A stretch of DNA of 64,000 bases from Acholoe squamosa (lineage: Eukaryota; Annelida; Polychaeta; Phyllodocida; Polynoidae). The stretch is from NCBI GenBank assembly GCA_949317995.1, contig OX439035.1, forward strand, positions 1,318,681 through 1,382,680. The letters run 5' to 3'. This document shows, one piece after another, positions 10,147-21,920 of the stretch. The position numbers and the translations under genes were made by a program. Under the pieces are notes generated by a model. That model was not told where the DNA came from and ran no database searches. It was given only the letters and a program-made list of their open reading frames with translations. The number at the start of each line of letters is the position of its first letter. Position 1 is the first letter of the stretch.

Positions 10147-12502
10147 TAATTTACACTAACGTCTGAGGAAACTGTTCTAATGTAAACGTGTTTAGTGAAC
10201 TACTGTCAAAGCTAATGACACCACTTTTTTTCAAAAATGAAGGACAGTGAACTCAGAGACAGTTGTTGTTTTACCATCTGAAGATGGGCCGTCCCAGGAA
10301 ACTACCCCTGACTGCACTGAAAGTACCAAGGTCGTCAGACTGACGATACCCAAAACTACAACCTTAGGTACTCAGATTGAGCACCCAGGGTAGTCAACCT
10401 AATGGGTTTAGGTCAAGACACTCACCGAGGGTAGTCAATCTGATTACATAAGGTTGTTAGAGTGACAACCTTGGTGCTGACTACCTTGGGTCCTCAATCT
10501 GAGTACCTAAAGCTGTAGATTTGGGTATCGTCAACTTGAGCACCTAAAGTCCTCAGCGGTGAAGACATGAGTGGCACATAACTGCCACCTTGGGAGTATG
10601 TTACATATTGTCAACAGAATGCCATAGACTCATACTGGGGAGAGGTATACTGAGGGAATTCACTACCTGTAAGGTGCTGCCCCCTGTCTATACCTCTTCC
10701 GACCACTCTAGGTCTATGATGGAAGTGGTTATGATGATATTTCTGCCATCAGTGTTATGAAATCACTATTGAGTAACTTCACACTACCACCATTTACCCC
10801 ATATACAAATGTCCCAAGAGGAACCAAGGCTTAGGCTGCACTTCTATAGTAGCAAATTCACAGCAGGGAGTGAACTGCAGCAAACAATCTCACAACCGGA
10901 TGTCTAGATAAACATCCGAATGCTTATCAAAAGTGTAATAATGCCTTCTGGGTATAAATTACTACTAAATAGGTGGATTACAGGCAGGTTCCAAACTATA
11001 CCTCTTTATAAGTCTGCAGCAAATTATAAAACTTCATTTTTGATTTCATCCGTCGAACCAATTCAGGCAGTAGCTTGTTTCCTATGGTACCTGTTTGAGG
11101 CAATGCCCTGCTGGATACAAGCCTGCGGGAAACTGATGTGGAGACAAGATGGCCGCACACAAGCGATCAATGGATTTACCAATACACACCATTTACATAT
11201 ATGTATATGTAATAGACTGTTCACAGAGACTCTGTTGCTGTTAATTATGTCCCTAATATCTGTACTACAGGATTCTGTAGCAAACACATTTCACATTGCG
11301 TCGTTGACAATGAGTAGCCTTCAGAGCAGCAGATTATTTCACAAAGGCATTGATGTCCATCAGAATCTGTAGTATCATTTGATTGATTCAGATATGTATT
11401 TTTTTAATCCATTTATTATACACCTTTTAGACAACCTTTGGAAAGGCAGAGATAACAGACGCTTGCCGCATGATTTCCAAACGCATGCTGTTTTAAGTTT
11501 GTATAAGCGCATTTACCGTCAGTTTCAGAGTACACTCTATGAGTTGTAAATGCATTTCATTTATTGTACTTATAATTATATATCAACATACATGATATGC
11601 ACCTTGTGGTTTTAACTTGGTCTGATGTAAATAATGCACTGCATAGGTGCATCACGCCAGCATTGCACTGGACCATCATCTATGAATATTTGCTTATTAT
11701 TGATTTTCGCCTTTCAATACTCAAAGCTGATATAATTGTTGTACATATATAAAGATGAAAGTCTTACCGCCATATCATTATTACTTTATTTTGTAGGGTT
11801 TATCAATTTCAGATATTTCATCCAATTACAGAGTGTTACACTGTCATAGCGTGAGTTACATTTTGTGTACTTGTATGTTAATGACAACTTACATTTGCAC
11901 AGCTAAAGTGATTGAGCATGTTGTGATATAAAACTCATACATGTCCCACACATCTGTACAACATGTTGATATAGTTCAAAGAAACCCCCGATATCTGCCG
12001 TGTTTATCTTGCTGCATGCCCAAATATTTGTATGATGAGTTAGCACAGCGCAAAAAAAATGCCTGTTAATCTGTGAAAAACATTGACCCATGTTTTATTA
12101 CCACATGCCCAATGGGGCCTCCCCAGCCCAAGGCCATCTTTAAAAGGGGTCTATGTCTTGCTTTTCTATCCTCTCTGAGTGTAGGTGGTGTCCATATGCG
12201 CGGGCACTGGCACATATTCGTTCCTTGAATCTCCTCTTTCCTGTCCCCTCTTTCTTACATGTGTCTGGTGTCCATATGCACGGGCACAGGCACATGTATT
12301 CCTTTGTGACGTGATGTCTAATGTACTTTTTCCGCCATGAATATGACCTTAGCTGTCGGCTTGGCGTTAAACAACCATTACTCACTCACTCCACATGCCC
12401 AAATGTCTGTATGAAAAGTTAGCGTAGCACAAGGAATATCCTGAAATCTGTTATCCATGTAATTGTTATGTTATTGTATGCCCATAATCTGTACCATAAA
12501 CA

Positions 12503-12702
12503 CATTGTAAATAAAAATGTTGTCAGTGCAATCCTCATTACAAAGTTGTCAGAGATCCGTTGTTATTTTCGCACAGATTCTTTGTTCATTTCTGTACCAC
12601 CGGAATGCCACCTGGGACTGGTTCAATGCTATTCACTTACAATGGTCCACTCTTCATTTTTATGAGAGTCCCTGGTGGATTCAGCAGTTATTTCTTACAG
12701 GG
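12503..12702. mobile_element. Diverged miniature element of the CACTGTAAAAA family
   Basis: Shares order and sequence with the intron 12 element: a CATTGTAAATAAAAATG left end, GTACCACCGGAATGCCACCTG in the middle, then GGTGGATTCAGCAG and a TTTCTTACAG right end. The ends are eroded. Confidence 0.55.
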
Positions 12703-13929
12703 CAATGTACTGATAGATTGGGCACTGATGATGCCTTATTTACATTTATTTTCTCACAAATTTCAAGAACTTCAGCTTCATTTGGGACCGATGGTGGCAA
12801 CAATATATACATTTAATAGTTCAGCAGTTCGGTCTTGGGGCACAATTTCTCCAGTAGGCCTAATAGGAGATAGTGAGGTTTACAGATTTTTATCTGGGAT
12901 TTACTGGGGAAAAGGAAATCCGTTTTCTCCCAATCATTTTTTATCTGTCCTCATTTTCTTGTTCCTGCGGTCTGCTGGCTGCATTTTTATCTGCTCGTAG
13001 CTTTGTTCTCCTTGCCAATGCCCTTGCTCTATTCTTGTCAACCAATTGTTCTTCTATACCTGGGCATATCCATGGCAACTTTTTACCTCTAATGCACAGT
13101 ATTTTATGGGACAGGTCTTATTTTACTCTGTATGCATATTTGCACACATAATATCCCAAAAAGTGTTTGGGTCCTGTTATAATAGAAATCATGTTACTTA
13201 AAATCCTTGTTTGCTGAAACTCTTCCTTGGTGTAGTATTTGTATGATCTACAACATATTCTGTGTTAAGGTATTTTTCTTTGGCTTTCTTAATATGATAA
13301 GAATTGGTTGGTGATTGTTTTGCACTGAAAACCCACCGCCACTGGAAGGTCGTCATATATGATGAGTTTAGGGTCGTCAGAGGGTCGTCAGGCCTTCATG
13401 AATACCCTATAGGTCGTCATACTGAGCACCTTGGTTTTACAGCTAGTTTGGGTGTGTGCCATAAGAGGTCCCCACTATTTATTTATGTGGTACAAATGAT
13501 GTATCCTGGGGTGTGTATAGGCTCATAGATATACATTGTTCTAATTATATTTTTTCTATGTAAGGGGAGATATAACAACATTTGATAAATATCTACCTGT
13601 AAAAAGATGGAAATGTTTAAATAGAAGTGTAGAAAGAGAAATAGATCCTTCTGCTAATGACACCTCTCTTATGTATAGGGCTGGAGTATAAGTCCATATC
13701 TATTGAAGGTCTAAGACATAGTAGATGGGTGTACTCACACAGCACTACATACTGTTCAATTGAACCCATGATAGTGGGCTCAGAAGAATAAATACTGATT
13801 GATGGGTGAGGGAATAAGATATATATTACAAAAAAAAAGAAAAGAAACAAACAACAACAACAAAACAACAAAAATATTATCAGTTAATTGTAAATAACAA
13901 TACTAGGATGTATATAATGTCGGCACAGG

Positions 13930-14100
13930 CTGTAAAAGGTACCAAAAGTGACGACTTTAGGTCATCAGTGACGGCCCAAAGTCATCACCTATGACCACCC
14001 CCTGACGACCTAAAGCTGTAGATTTAGGTATTGTCAACCTGAAGACCTTAAGTCGTCAGTATTGACGAGTTTTGGAGCTCCTAGGTTTTCAGTATGAGAG
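13930..14100. repeat. Interspersed repeat with short palindromic GGTCGTCA/TGACGACC motifs
   Basis: The block GACGACCTAAAGCTGTAGAT with TTAGGTATTGTCAACCTGA is repeated at about 10495-10550 (GTACCTAAAGCTGTAGAT, GGGTATCGTCAACTTGA). A related cluster lies at 13340-13445. Many short motifs are self-complementary in the pattern GGTxxTCA...TGAxxACC. The class is unknown. Confidence 0.5.
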
Positions 14101-14278
14101 GCGTGGAAGTAGCACACATGTTTTTTGTCCTCTGCCTGTTGTCAAACTGATCCTACAGATAAGCAGATCTTGTATCTGAACCTTTGACGGAGGTGAATCT
14201 GCCAAATGAGATATATAACGTCTTGCAGTTTGTCAGTGGGAAGCCTAATGTTGACATGCTGACACGAACTCCTTTGTT

Positions 14279-14700
14279 CTAACACCTGTTTGGATCGCTG
14301 ACAATTTCTCTTTGAGTTTCTCGATGGCCTTTGTCAATGGATTCGCCCTGACAACCACCTTTTGTACAATTTCCCTCTCCACACAGAGGGCAGGTTTTCA
14401 TCGCTTTCCTAAAAGTTGCAACATAACTTCCTCTTTTTGAACACTTGAAACAACTTGAGCATTTAGACTTTTTTTCCAAGGCCCTCAAGTTTCAAGACAG
14501 AGCAGGTGCGAGAAGTTTTCATACTTAGCTTGGCCCCTCCTTTGAGAGAGAGCGTCACACCCTCTCCAATCAGGGACATTTGAGAGAAATAGCAACACAG
14601 GTGGAGAACGTTTTTACCCTTGCAGTAGCTGATGGCTGCATGTAAATCCTCCTCCAAAGGGAGAAGCCGCAGCTCATGATCCGGGCACCCTTAGTCTGTG
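14279..14700 (-). other. Possible decayed coding fragment with a Cys-rich segment
   Basis: On the minus strand one open stretch (about 14690-14463) reads LRLLPLEEDLHAAISYCKGK and onward. A second, in another frame (14488-14279), has ordered cysteines: CSSCFKC, then CPLCGEGNCTKGGC, like a small zinc-binding segment. The amino-acid mix looks more protein-like than chance, but I recognise no family and see no splice signals or start context. It could be an old gene or mobile-element fragment, or chance. Confidence 0.25.
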
Positions 14701-15082
14701 AGCCCGTGGCATTATTTCAACTCTAGATCTACACCGGTCTAGGAGTCAATGTGGTAAGAGATCTGTAGGGAAAAACATCACCTTACCTAGCAGCAGCTCT
14801 AGGGATTGATATCCTAATAAAATGGTCACCTCTTTCAAGACACACTTGGAATCTCTGCTCTCGTTAGTAGAAGAGTGTGAAACTGTACTGAGCGAAATTT
14901 TCCAACCTACGACCTGGAACAACATGTGAGATGACAATTATCCATAGAAGCGCATTGTATAACATTATTATTAACTCGAAAAAATTATCAATATACATGT
15001 AAAACTTTTATATTATCTGACTAGTTTACGGCTAGTGCCTGGCCAGTCAAATTCATGACACGGGTAGACCACGATTTGTCTG

Positions 15083-17905
15083 TGATGTGTACAACAGAAC
15101 ACAGAGACAGAGGCAGTAATCGTGTTGTAGGACACTGTGGTACCCATGTGTCTGTCACGGTGTGTATGTGCCAATAGAACATGACACAATGACAGAGGCA
15201 GTAGTCGTGTTGGAAGACACTGTGGTAGCCATGTGTCTGTCACAGTGTGTATGTGCCAATAGAACATGACACAATGACAGAGGCAGTAGTCGTGTTGTAA
15301 GACACTGTGGTATCCATGTGTCTGTCACGGTGTGTATGTGCCAATAGAACATGACACAATGACAGAGGCAGTAGTTGTGTTGTAGGACACTGTGGTACCC
15401 ATGTGTCTGTCACGGTGTGTATGTGCCAATAGAACATGACACAGAGACAGAGGCAGTAGTCGTGTTGTAAGACACTGTGGTACCCATGTGTCTGTCACAG
15501 TGTGTATGTGCCAATAGAACATGACACAGAGACAGAGGCAGTAGTCGTGTTGTAAGACACTGTGGTAGCCATGTGTCTGTCACAGTGTGTATGTGCCAAT
15601 AGAACATGACACAATGACAGAGGCAGTAGTCGTGTTGTAGGACACTGTGGTACCCATGTGTCTGTCACGGTGTGTATGTGCCAATAGAACATGACACAAT
15701 GACAGAGGCAGTAGTTGTGTTGTAGGACACTGTGGTATCCATGTGTCTGTCACGGTGTGTATGTGCCAATAGAACATGACACAGAGACAGAGGCAGTAGT
15801 CGTGTTGTAAGACACTGTGGTACCCATGTGTCTGTCACAGTGTGTATGTGCCAATAGAACATGACACAGAGACAGAGGCAGTAGTCGTGTTGTAAGACAC
15901 TGTGGTACCCATGTGTCTGTCACAGTGTGTATGTGCCAATAGAACATGACACAATGACAGAGGCAGTAGTCGTGTTGTAGGACACTGTGGTATCCATGTG
16001 TCTGTCACGGTGTGTACAATAGAGCATAACACATAGACAGAGGCAGTAGTCGTGTTGTAAGACACTGTGGTACCCATGTGTCTGTCACGGTGTGTATGTG
16101 CCAATAGAACATGACACAATGACAGAGGCAGTAGTCGTGTTGGAAGACACTGTGGTAGCCATGTGTCTGTCACAGTGTGTATGTGCCAATAGAACATGAC
16201 ACAGAGACAGAGGCAGTAGTCGTGTTGTAAGACACTGTGGTACCCATGTGTCTGTCACGGTGTGTATGTGCCAATAGAACATGACACAGAGACAGAGGCA
16301 GTAGTCGTGTTGGAAGACACTGTGCTAGCCATGTGTCTGTCATGGTGTGTATGTGCCAATAGAACATGACACAATGACAGAGGCAGTAGTCGTGTTGGAA
16401 GACACTGTGGTAGCCATGTGTCTGTCACGGTGTGTATGTGCCAATAGAACATGACACAGAGACAGAGGCCGTAGTCGTGTTGTAAGACACTGTGGTACCC
16501 ATGTGTCTGTCACGGTGTGTATGTGCCAATAGAACATGACACAATGACAGAGGCAGTAGTTGTGTTGTAAGACACTGTGGTACCCATGTGTCTGTCACGG
16601 CATGTATGTGCCAATAGAACATGACACAATGACAGAGGCAGTAGTTGTGTTGTAAGACACTGTGGTACCTATGTGTCTGTCACGGTGTGTATGTGCCAAT
16701 AGAACATGACACAGAGACAGAGGCAGTAGTTGTGTTGTAAGACACTGTGGTACCCATGTGTCTGTCACGGTGTGTATGTGCCAATAGAACATGACACAAT
16801 GACAGAGGCAGTAGTCGTGTTGGAAGACACTGTGGTAGCCATGTGTCTGTCACGGTGTGTATGTGCCAATAGAACATGACACAGAGACAGAGGCCGTAGT
16901 CGTGTTGTAAGACACTGTGGTACCCATGTGTCTGTCACGGTGTGTATGTGCCAATAGAACATGACACAATGACAGAGGCAGTAGTTGTGTTGTAAGACAC
17001 TGTGGTACCCATGTGTCTGTCACGGCGTGTATGTGCCAATAGAACATGACACAATGACAGAGGCAGTAGTTGTGTTGTAAGACACTGTGGTATCCATGTG
17101 TCTGTCACGGTGTGTATGTGCCAATAGAACATGACACAGAGACAGAGGCAGTAGTCGTGTTGGAAGACACTGTGGTAGCCATGTGTCTGTCACAGTGTGT
17201 ATGTGCCAATAGAACATGACACAGAGACAGAGGCAGTAGTCGTGTTGTAAGACACTGTGGTACCCATGTGTCTATCACGGTGTGTATGTGCCAATAGAAC
17301 ATGACACAGAGACACAGGCAGTAGTCGTGTTGTAGGACACTGTGGTACCCATGTGTCTGTCACGGTGTGTATGTGCTAATAGAACATGACACAGAGACAG
17401 AGGCAGTAGTTGTGTTGTAAGACACTGTGGTAGCCATGTGTCTGTCACGGTGTGTATGTGCCAATAGAACATGACACAATGACAGAGGCAGTAGTTGTGT
17501 TGTAAGACACTGTGGTACCCATGTGTCTGTCACGGTGTGTATGTGCCAATAGAACATGACACAATGACAGAGGCAGTAGTTGTGTTGTAAGACACTGTGG
17601 TACCCATGTGTCTGTCACGGTGTGTATTTGCCAATAGACACAGAGACAGAGGCAGTAGTCTTGTTGTAAGACACTGTGGTACCCATGTGTCTGTCACAGT
17701 GTGTATGTGCCAATAGAACATGACACAGAGACAGAGGCAGTAGTCATGTTGTAAGACACTGTGGTACCCATGTGTCTATCACGGTGTATATGTGCCAAAA
17801 GAACATGACACAGAGACAGAGGCAGTAGTCGGGTTGTAAGACACTGTGGTACCCATGTGTCTGTCACAGTGTGTATGTTCCAATAGAACATGACACAGAG
17901 ACATT
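15083..17905. repeat. 85-bp minisatellite, about 33 units
   Basis: The unit runs from CACAGAGACAGAGGCAGTAG through GACACTGTGGTACCCATG to GTGTATGTGCCAATAGAAC. It has one shorter unit near 16010 and a small deletion near 17630. Sites that vary between units include AGAGAC/AATGAC, TCGTG/TTGTG and TACCC/TAGCC/TATCC. One minus-strand frame has no stop for about 65 codons in each unit register; this is a repeat artefact. Confidence 0.97.
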
Positions 17906-19355
17906 GCCAGTAAAGAGCTCGTGAGTCTGTTCATTGTGACCATTTTATTGGTTCATCATGTTCACCCATGAGTGCATTATGAGCACCAAGAGGCATGATG
18001 TACTATTGCTGAAGGGTTAAAGTTTACATAGGGCTACATCCCTCATCAACTCTTTTAAAAGTCACATGTTATTGTGTCAATACCCCATGCCTATTACTGC
18101 CATCTTCATGTAAGGATGTGGCATGAAGCAGATATACCATTGGATCAAATGAAATGATCAGAACCAATCAAGTCCCATGCTATAACCAAGTAATATTTTC
18201 TTGCACTTATAGCCAGATGTTTCTTAGGCCGTGCAATGATATAAATGTTCCTTGGGCTGTGGGAGATTTCATCTGTAATGTTCCATAGCCAAAGCATCAA
18301 GGGATCAGTCAATAGGGACAAATTGGGCTGTAGTCCCCAAACGGCTAGTCGCTCCACCCACCATATGTTGTGGCATGGCCATATTGCAGTGACCAGCCCT
18401 GCAAGCCGTGTCTGATGCTCATTCAACATGGATTATTGGTGATTCCTGCCATGCCAATAAAAGCCTGGTAAGGCCGGTAACTATCACATAACATTAGATC
18501 TACCATGGCCGCACACACAGCCTCCAGATTGGTCATTCTAGTAATAATTTATGGATCAACATGGTAAAAGGAACACCCGCGCACCCCCTCACGGGCATAC
18601 CTTTTACTCTGTTGATCCACCATGGTAAATTTCACATGTATAAACTTTCAAGGAAATGGGAATTTATAAGCATATTTTTGTGTGTATTTAAATTCGTGAA
18701 TTCTCAAATTAAAGATACATATTGCCAGGTTGTAGGGACATTGTATATGGAACAAATTATAAAGCCACATGTAGTAACATTCATGACATGAGTTAATTTG
18801 GATCACACACAATGTTTCTCAGTGGTAGCCATTGCTGTGCCTATAAGAGTTTTCACACTTTCTATTTCAGTGTCAGGAAGGGATGGATAGTGAAGTGCTA
18901 GATGGCTTGTTATTGCCTGCAGCTGAAAGGGAAATAGAATATAATGGTTTCCTACCCTCACCCACACCCACCCACCATCCAAATTAGAAAAATGTTCTGA
19001 ATGATCATAGATTTGCTTTCTAATTTTTGCGAAAGTTGCAGAAATATGTACAATGCAAAATAGACTATGGTAACAGTTTATGACTAACACCATCATGGAA
19101 GCTTCAATGCAGACTGAGGTTGTTTTGTAATGCTGATAGCATGATGTCTGTCACAGACTTTAAGTACACCTTCAGAGCCTGGTACAGCAGAACTAACAAT
19201 GGAGGCTTCTTCCACCCACAAGCCTATCATCACCCAGACGATTAATTTAAGATTGTCATAGCATCACTGCCCCTGATCCTATACACAGGGATCATCTGCA
19301 GACAGATCTCTGCCGCTACCGAGGCCAAACGCTGCTTTTGATGCTGCTATTCTTA
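17906..19355. other. Unique sequence, no gene recognised; contains one hairpin
   Basis: Open frames of 76-97 residues show no recognisable features. The only structured element seen is the inverted repeat at 18552-18619. Confidence 0.55.
18552..18619. other. Hairpin with a 20-bp stem and 28-nt loop
   Basis: TGGATCAACATGGTAAAAGG at 18552-18571 pairs with the complement of 18600-18619 at 18 of 20 positions. A further AAATTTA pairing lies outside, offset by about six bases. The loop is C-rich. It could be a small foldback element or a transcribed hairpin. Confidence 0.6.
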
Positions 19356-19359
19356 AATG

Positions 19360-20640
19360 TATAATGTATGCTGCAGTCAATATTACTGTCACTGCTGGTG
19401 TTACTGCTGCTGCTGTTACTGCTGCTATTGTTACTGCTGCTGCTGTTACTGCTGCTACTATTCATGTTGTTGTTACTGCTGTTGTTGTTACTGCTGCTGT
19501 TACTGCTGCTACTGTTACTGCTGCTGTTACTGCTACTACTGTTACTGCTGCTTCTGTTACTGCTGTTACTGCTGCTGCTGTTACTGCTGCTGTTACTGCT
19601 GCTGCTGTTACTGCTGCTGCTGTTACTGCTGCTGCTGTTACTGCTGCTGCTGTAACTGCTGCTGCTGTTGTTCATTTTGTTACTGTTGCTGCTGTTACTG
19701 CTGCAGCTGTTACTGCTGCTGTTACTGCTACTACTGTTACTGCTGCTGTTACTGCTGTTACTGCTGCTGCTGTTACTGCTGCTGTTACTGCTGCTGTTAC
19801 TGCTGCTGTTACTGCTGCTGCTGTTACTGCTGCTGCTGTTACTGCTGCTGCTGTTACTGCTGCTGCTGTTACTGCTGCTGCTGCTGCTGTTACTGCTACT
19901 GCTGTTAGTGCTGCTGCTGCTGTTAATACTGCTGCTGTTACTTCTGTTGCTGTAACTGCTGCTGTTGCTCTAACTGCTGCTGCTGTTACTGCTGCTGCTG
20001 TTACTGCTGCTGCTGCTGTTAATACTGCTGCTGTTACTTCTGCTGCTGTTACTGCTGCTGCTGTTACTGCTGCTGCTGTTACTGCTGCTGCTGTTACTGC
20101 TGCTGCTGTTACTGCTGCTGCTGTTACTGCTGCTGTTAATGCTGCTGCTGTTACTGCTGCTGCTGTTACTGCTGCTGCTGTTACTGCTGCTGCTGTTGCT
20201 GCTGCTGCTGTTACTGCTGCTGTTAATGCTGCTGCTGTTACTGCTGTTACTGCTGCTGCTGTTACTGCTGCTGCTGTTACTGCTGCTGTACTGCTGCTGC
20301 TGTTACTGCTGCTGCTGTTACTGTTGCTGCTGTTACTGCTGCTTTTGCTGATACTGCTGTTCCTGCTGCTTCTGTTGTTGTTACTGCTGTCGTTGTTATT
20401 GCTGCTGCTACTGCTTCTTTTACTGCTTCTGCTGTCACCACTACTGCTGCTGCTGTTACTGCTGCTGTTACTGTACTGTTACAACTGCTGCTGCTGCTGT
20501 TACTGCTGCTACTGTTGTTATTGCTGCTGGTACTGCTGCTACTGTTGTTATTGCTGCTGCTGCTACTGCTGCTACTGTTGTTATTGCTGCTGCTGTTACT
20601 CCTACTGCTGTTACTGCTGTTACTAATGTTACTGCTCCTG
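19360..20640. repeat. Long imperfect CTG/CAG array built on GTTACTGCTGCTGCT
   Basis: Runs of CTG are interrupted at regular 12- or 15-base steps by GTTA. Stops are absent from several frames. The plus strand gives a 420-residue Ala/Val/Thr frame and poly-Leu or poly-Cys frames; the minus strand gives Asn-Ser runs. No start context, splice pattern or flanking domain suggests a gene. Confidence 0.97.
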
Positions 20641-20901
20641 TTGGACAGAGAAGCAGAAATTACTTTAATATGAAATCCACTATGAAATTTGATATGATGT
20701 TTAATAATGAACTCCTTCATTTCTAATCATCTAGATTCGGCTAGAAGTAGCAATTCCTTAAAGAGTAAAAATGAAACAATTGGTTCTATAAATGAATAGC
20801 CCTGCTATTTCTTCGCTCAATGCAGAACACAGCTGCACCTTTCAGGGCAGGCAGCAACTTTCATCTAGAGCCTTTTATTGAAAGCACTTTCTGCTGCAGC
20901 A

Positions 20902-21062
20902 GCCCTTCACTGTAGGCCCTGGCCCTTCACTGTAGGCCCTGGCCCTTCACTGTAGGCCCTGGCCCCTTCACTGTAGGTCCTGGCCCTTCACTGTAGGCCC
21001 TGGCCCTTCACTGTAGGCCCTGGCCCTTCACTGTAGGCCCTAGCCCTTCACTGTAGGCCCTC
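20902..21062. repeat. 20-bp minisatellite, 8 units
   Basis: The unit is GCCCTTCACTGTAGGCCCTG, nearly perfect, with one 21-bp unit near 20962. It sits directly before the 42-bp array and shares the ACTGTAxGCCCT motif with it. Confidence 0.95.
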
Positions 21063-21084
21063 TCTATACTAAAGTAGTTTTAAT

Positions 21085-21920
21085 CTTAAGCCCTTGTTTG
21101 TATGCCCTTTTTGGCTGTATTTCTCACTGAATGACTTGACTGTTTGCCCTTTTTGGCTGTATTTCTCACTAAATGCCTTGACTGTATGCCCTTTTTGGCT
21201 GTATTTCTCACTGAATACCTTGACTGTATGCCCCTTTTTGGCTGTATTTCTCACTAAATGCCTTGACTGTATGCCCTTTTTGGCTGTATTTCTCACTAAA
21301 TACTTGCCTGTATGCCCCTTTTTGGCTGTATTTCTCACTGAATGCCCTTGACTGTATGCCCTTTGTGGCTGTATTTCTCACTGAATGACATGACTGTATG
21401 CCCTTTTTGGCTGTATTTCTCACTGAATGCCTTGACTGTATGCCCCTTTTTGGCTGTATTTCTCACTGAATGCCTTGACTGTATGCCCCTTTTTGGCTGT
21501 ATTTCTCACTGAATGCCCTTGACTGTATGCCCTTTGTGGCTGTATTTCTCACTGAATGCCTTGACTGTATGCCCTTTTTTGGCTGTATTTCTCACTGAAT
21601 GCCTTGACTGTATGCCCCTTTTTGGCTGTATTTCTCACTGAATGCCCTTGACTGTATGCCCTTTTTGGCTTCATTTCTCACTGAATGCCCTTGACTGTAC
21701 GCCCTTTTGGCTGTATTTCTCACTGAATACCCTTGACTGTATGCCCTTTTTGGCTATATTTCTCACTGAATGCCTTGACTGTATGCCCTTTTGGCTGTAT
21801 TTCTCACTGAATGCCTTGACTGTATGCCCTTTTGGCTGTATTTCTCACTGAATGCCCTTGACTGTACGCCCTTTTTGGCTGTATTTCTCACTTAATGCCC
21901 TTGACTGTACGCCCTTTCTG
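21085..21920. repeat. About 42-bp minisatellite, roughly 20 units
   Basis: The unit joins GCCCTTTTTGGCTGTATTTC to TCACTGAATGCCTTGACTGTAT. Length varies by 1-3 bp through T-run and CC/CCC changes. Short open frames on both strands (for example EKYSQKGHTVKAF) follow from the repeat. Confidence 0.96.

Larger units (their letters stand above)
10147..15060. other. Intergenic stretch without a recognised gene
   Basis: May include the 3' UTR of the oxidase gene, since no polyadenylation site could be fixed. It holds scattered GGTCGTCA-type repeats (about 10270-10575, 13340-13445, 13930-14100), one miniature element at 12503 and a possible Cys-rich coding fragment on the minus strand at 14.3-14.7 kb. 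The 146- and 150-residue open frames here show no family features. Confidence 0.6.

Noticed and set aside
10920-11372. 150-residue open frame downstream of the oxidase gene
   Set aside because: No recognisable motif, signal or splice context. Length alone is not enough in AT-rich intergenic DNA of this size.
12560-13000. 146-residue open frame
   Set aside because: Its first part lies in a miniature element, and the rest shows no domain, splice signals or family features.
15013-17891. A ladder of about 30 minus-strand frames of 65 residues every 85 bp
   Set aside because: One frame of the 85-bp minisatellite seen once per unit; not separate genes.
19364-20626. 420-residue Ala/Val/Thr open frame and matching poly-Leu, poly-Cys and Asn-Ser frames
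   Set aside because: Simple CTG-rich repeat. No non-repeat domain, no conserved ends, and equally open in several frames.
21069-21851. Lys/Gly-rich frames such as EKYSQKGHTVKAF that look like a repeat protein
   Set aside because: They follow the 42-bp minisatellite, break where the unit length changes, and have no flanking coding sequence.
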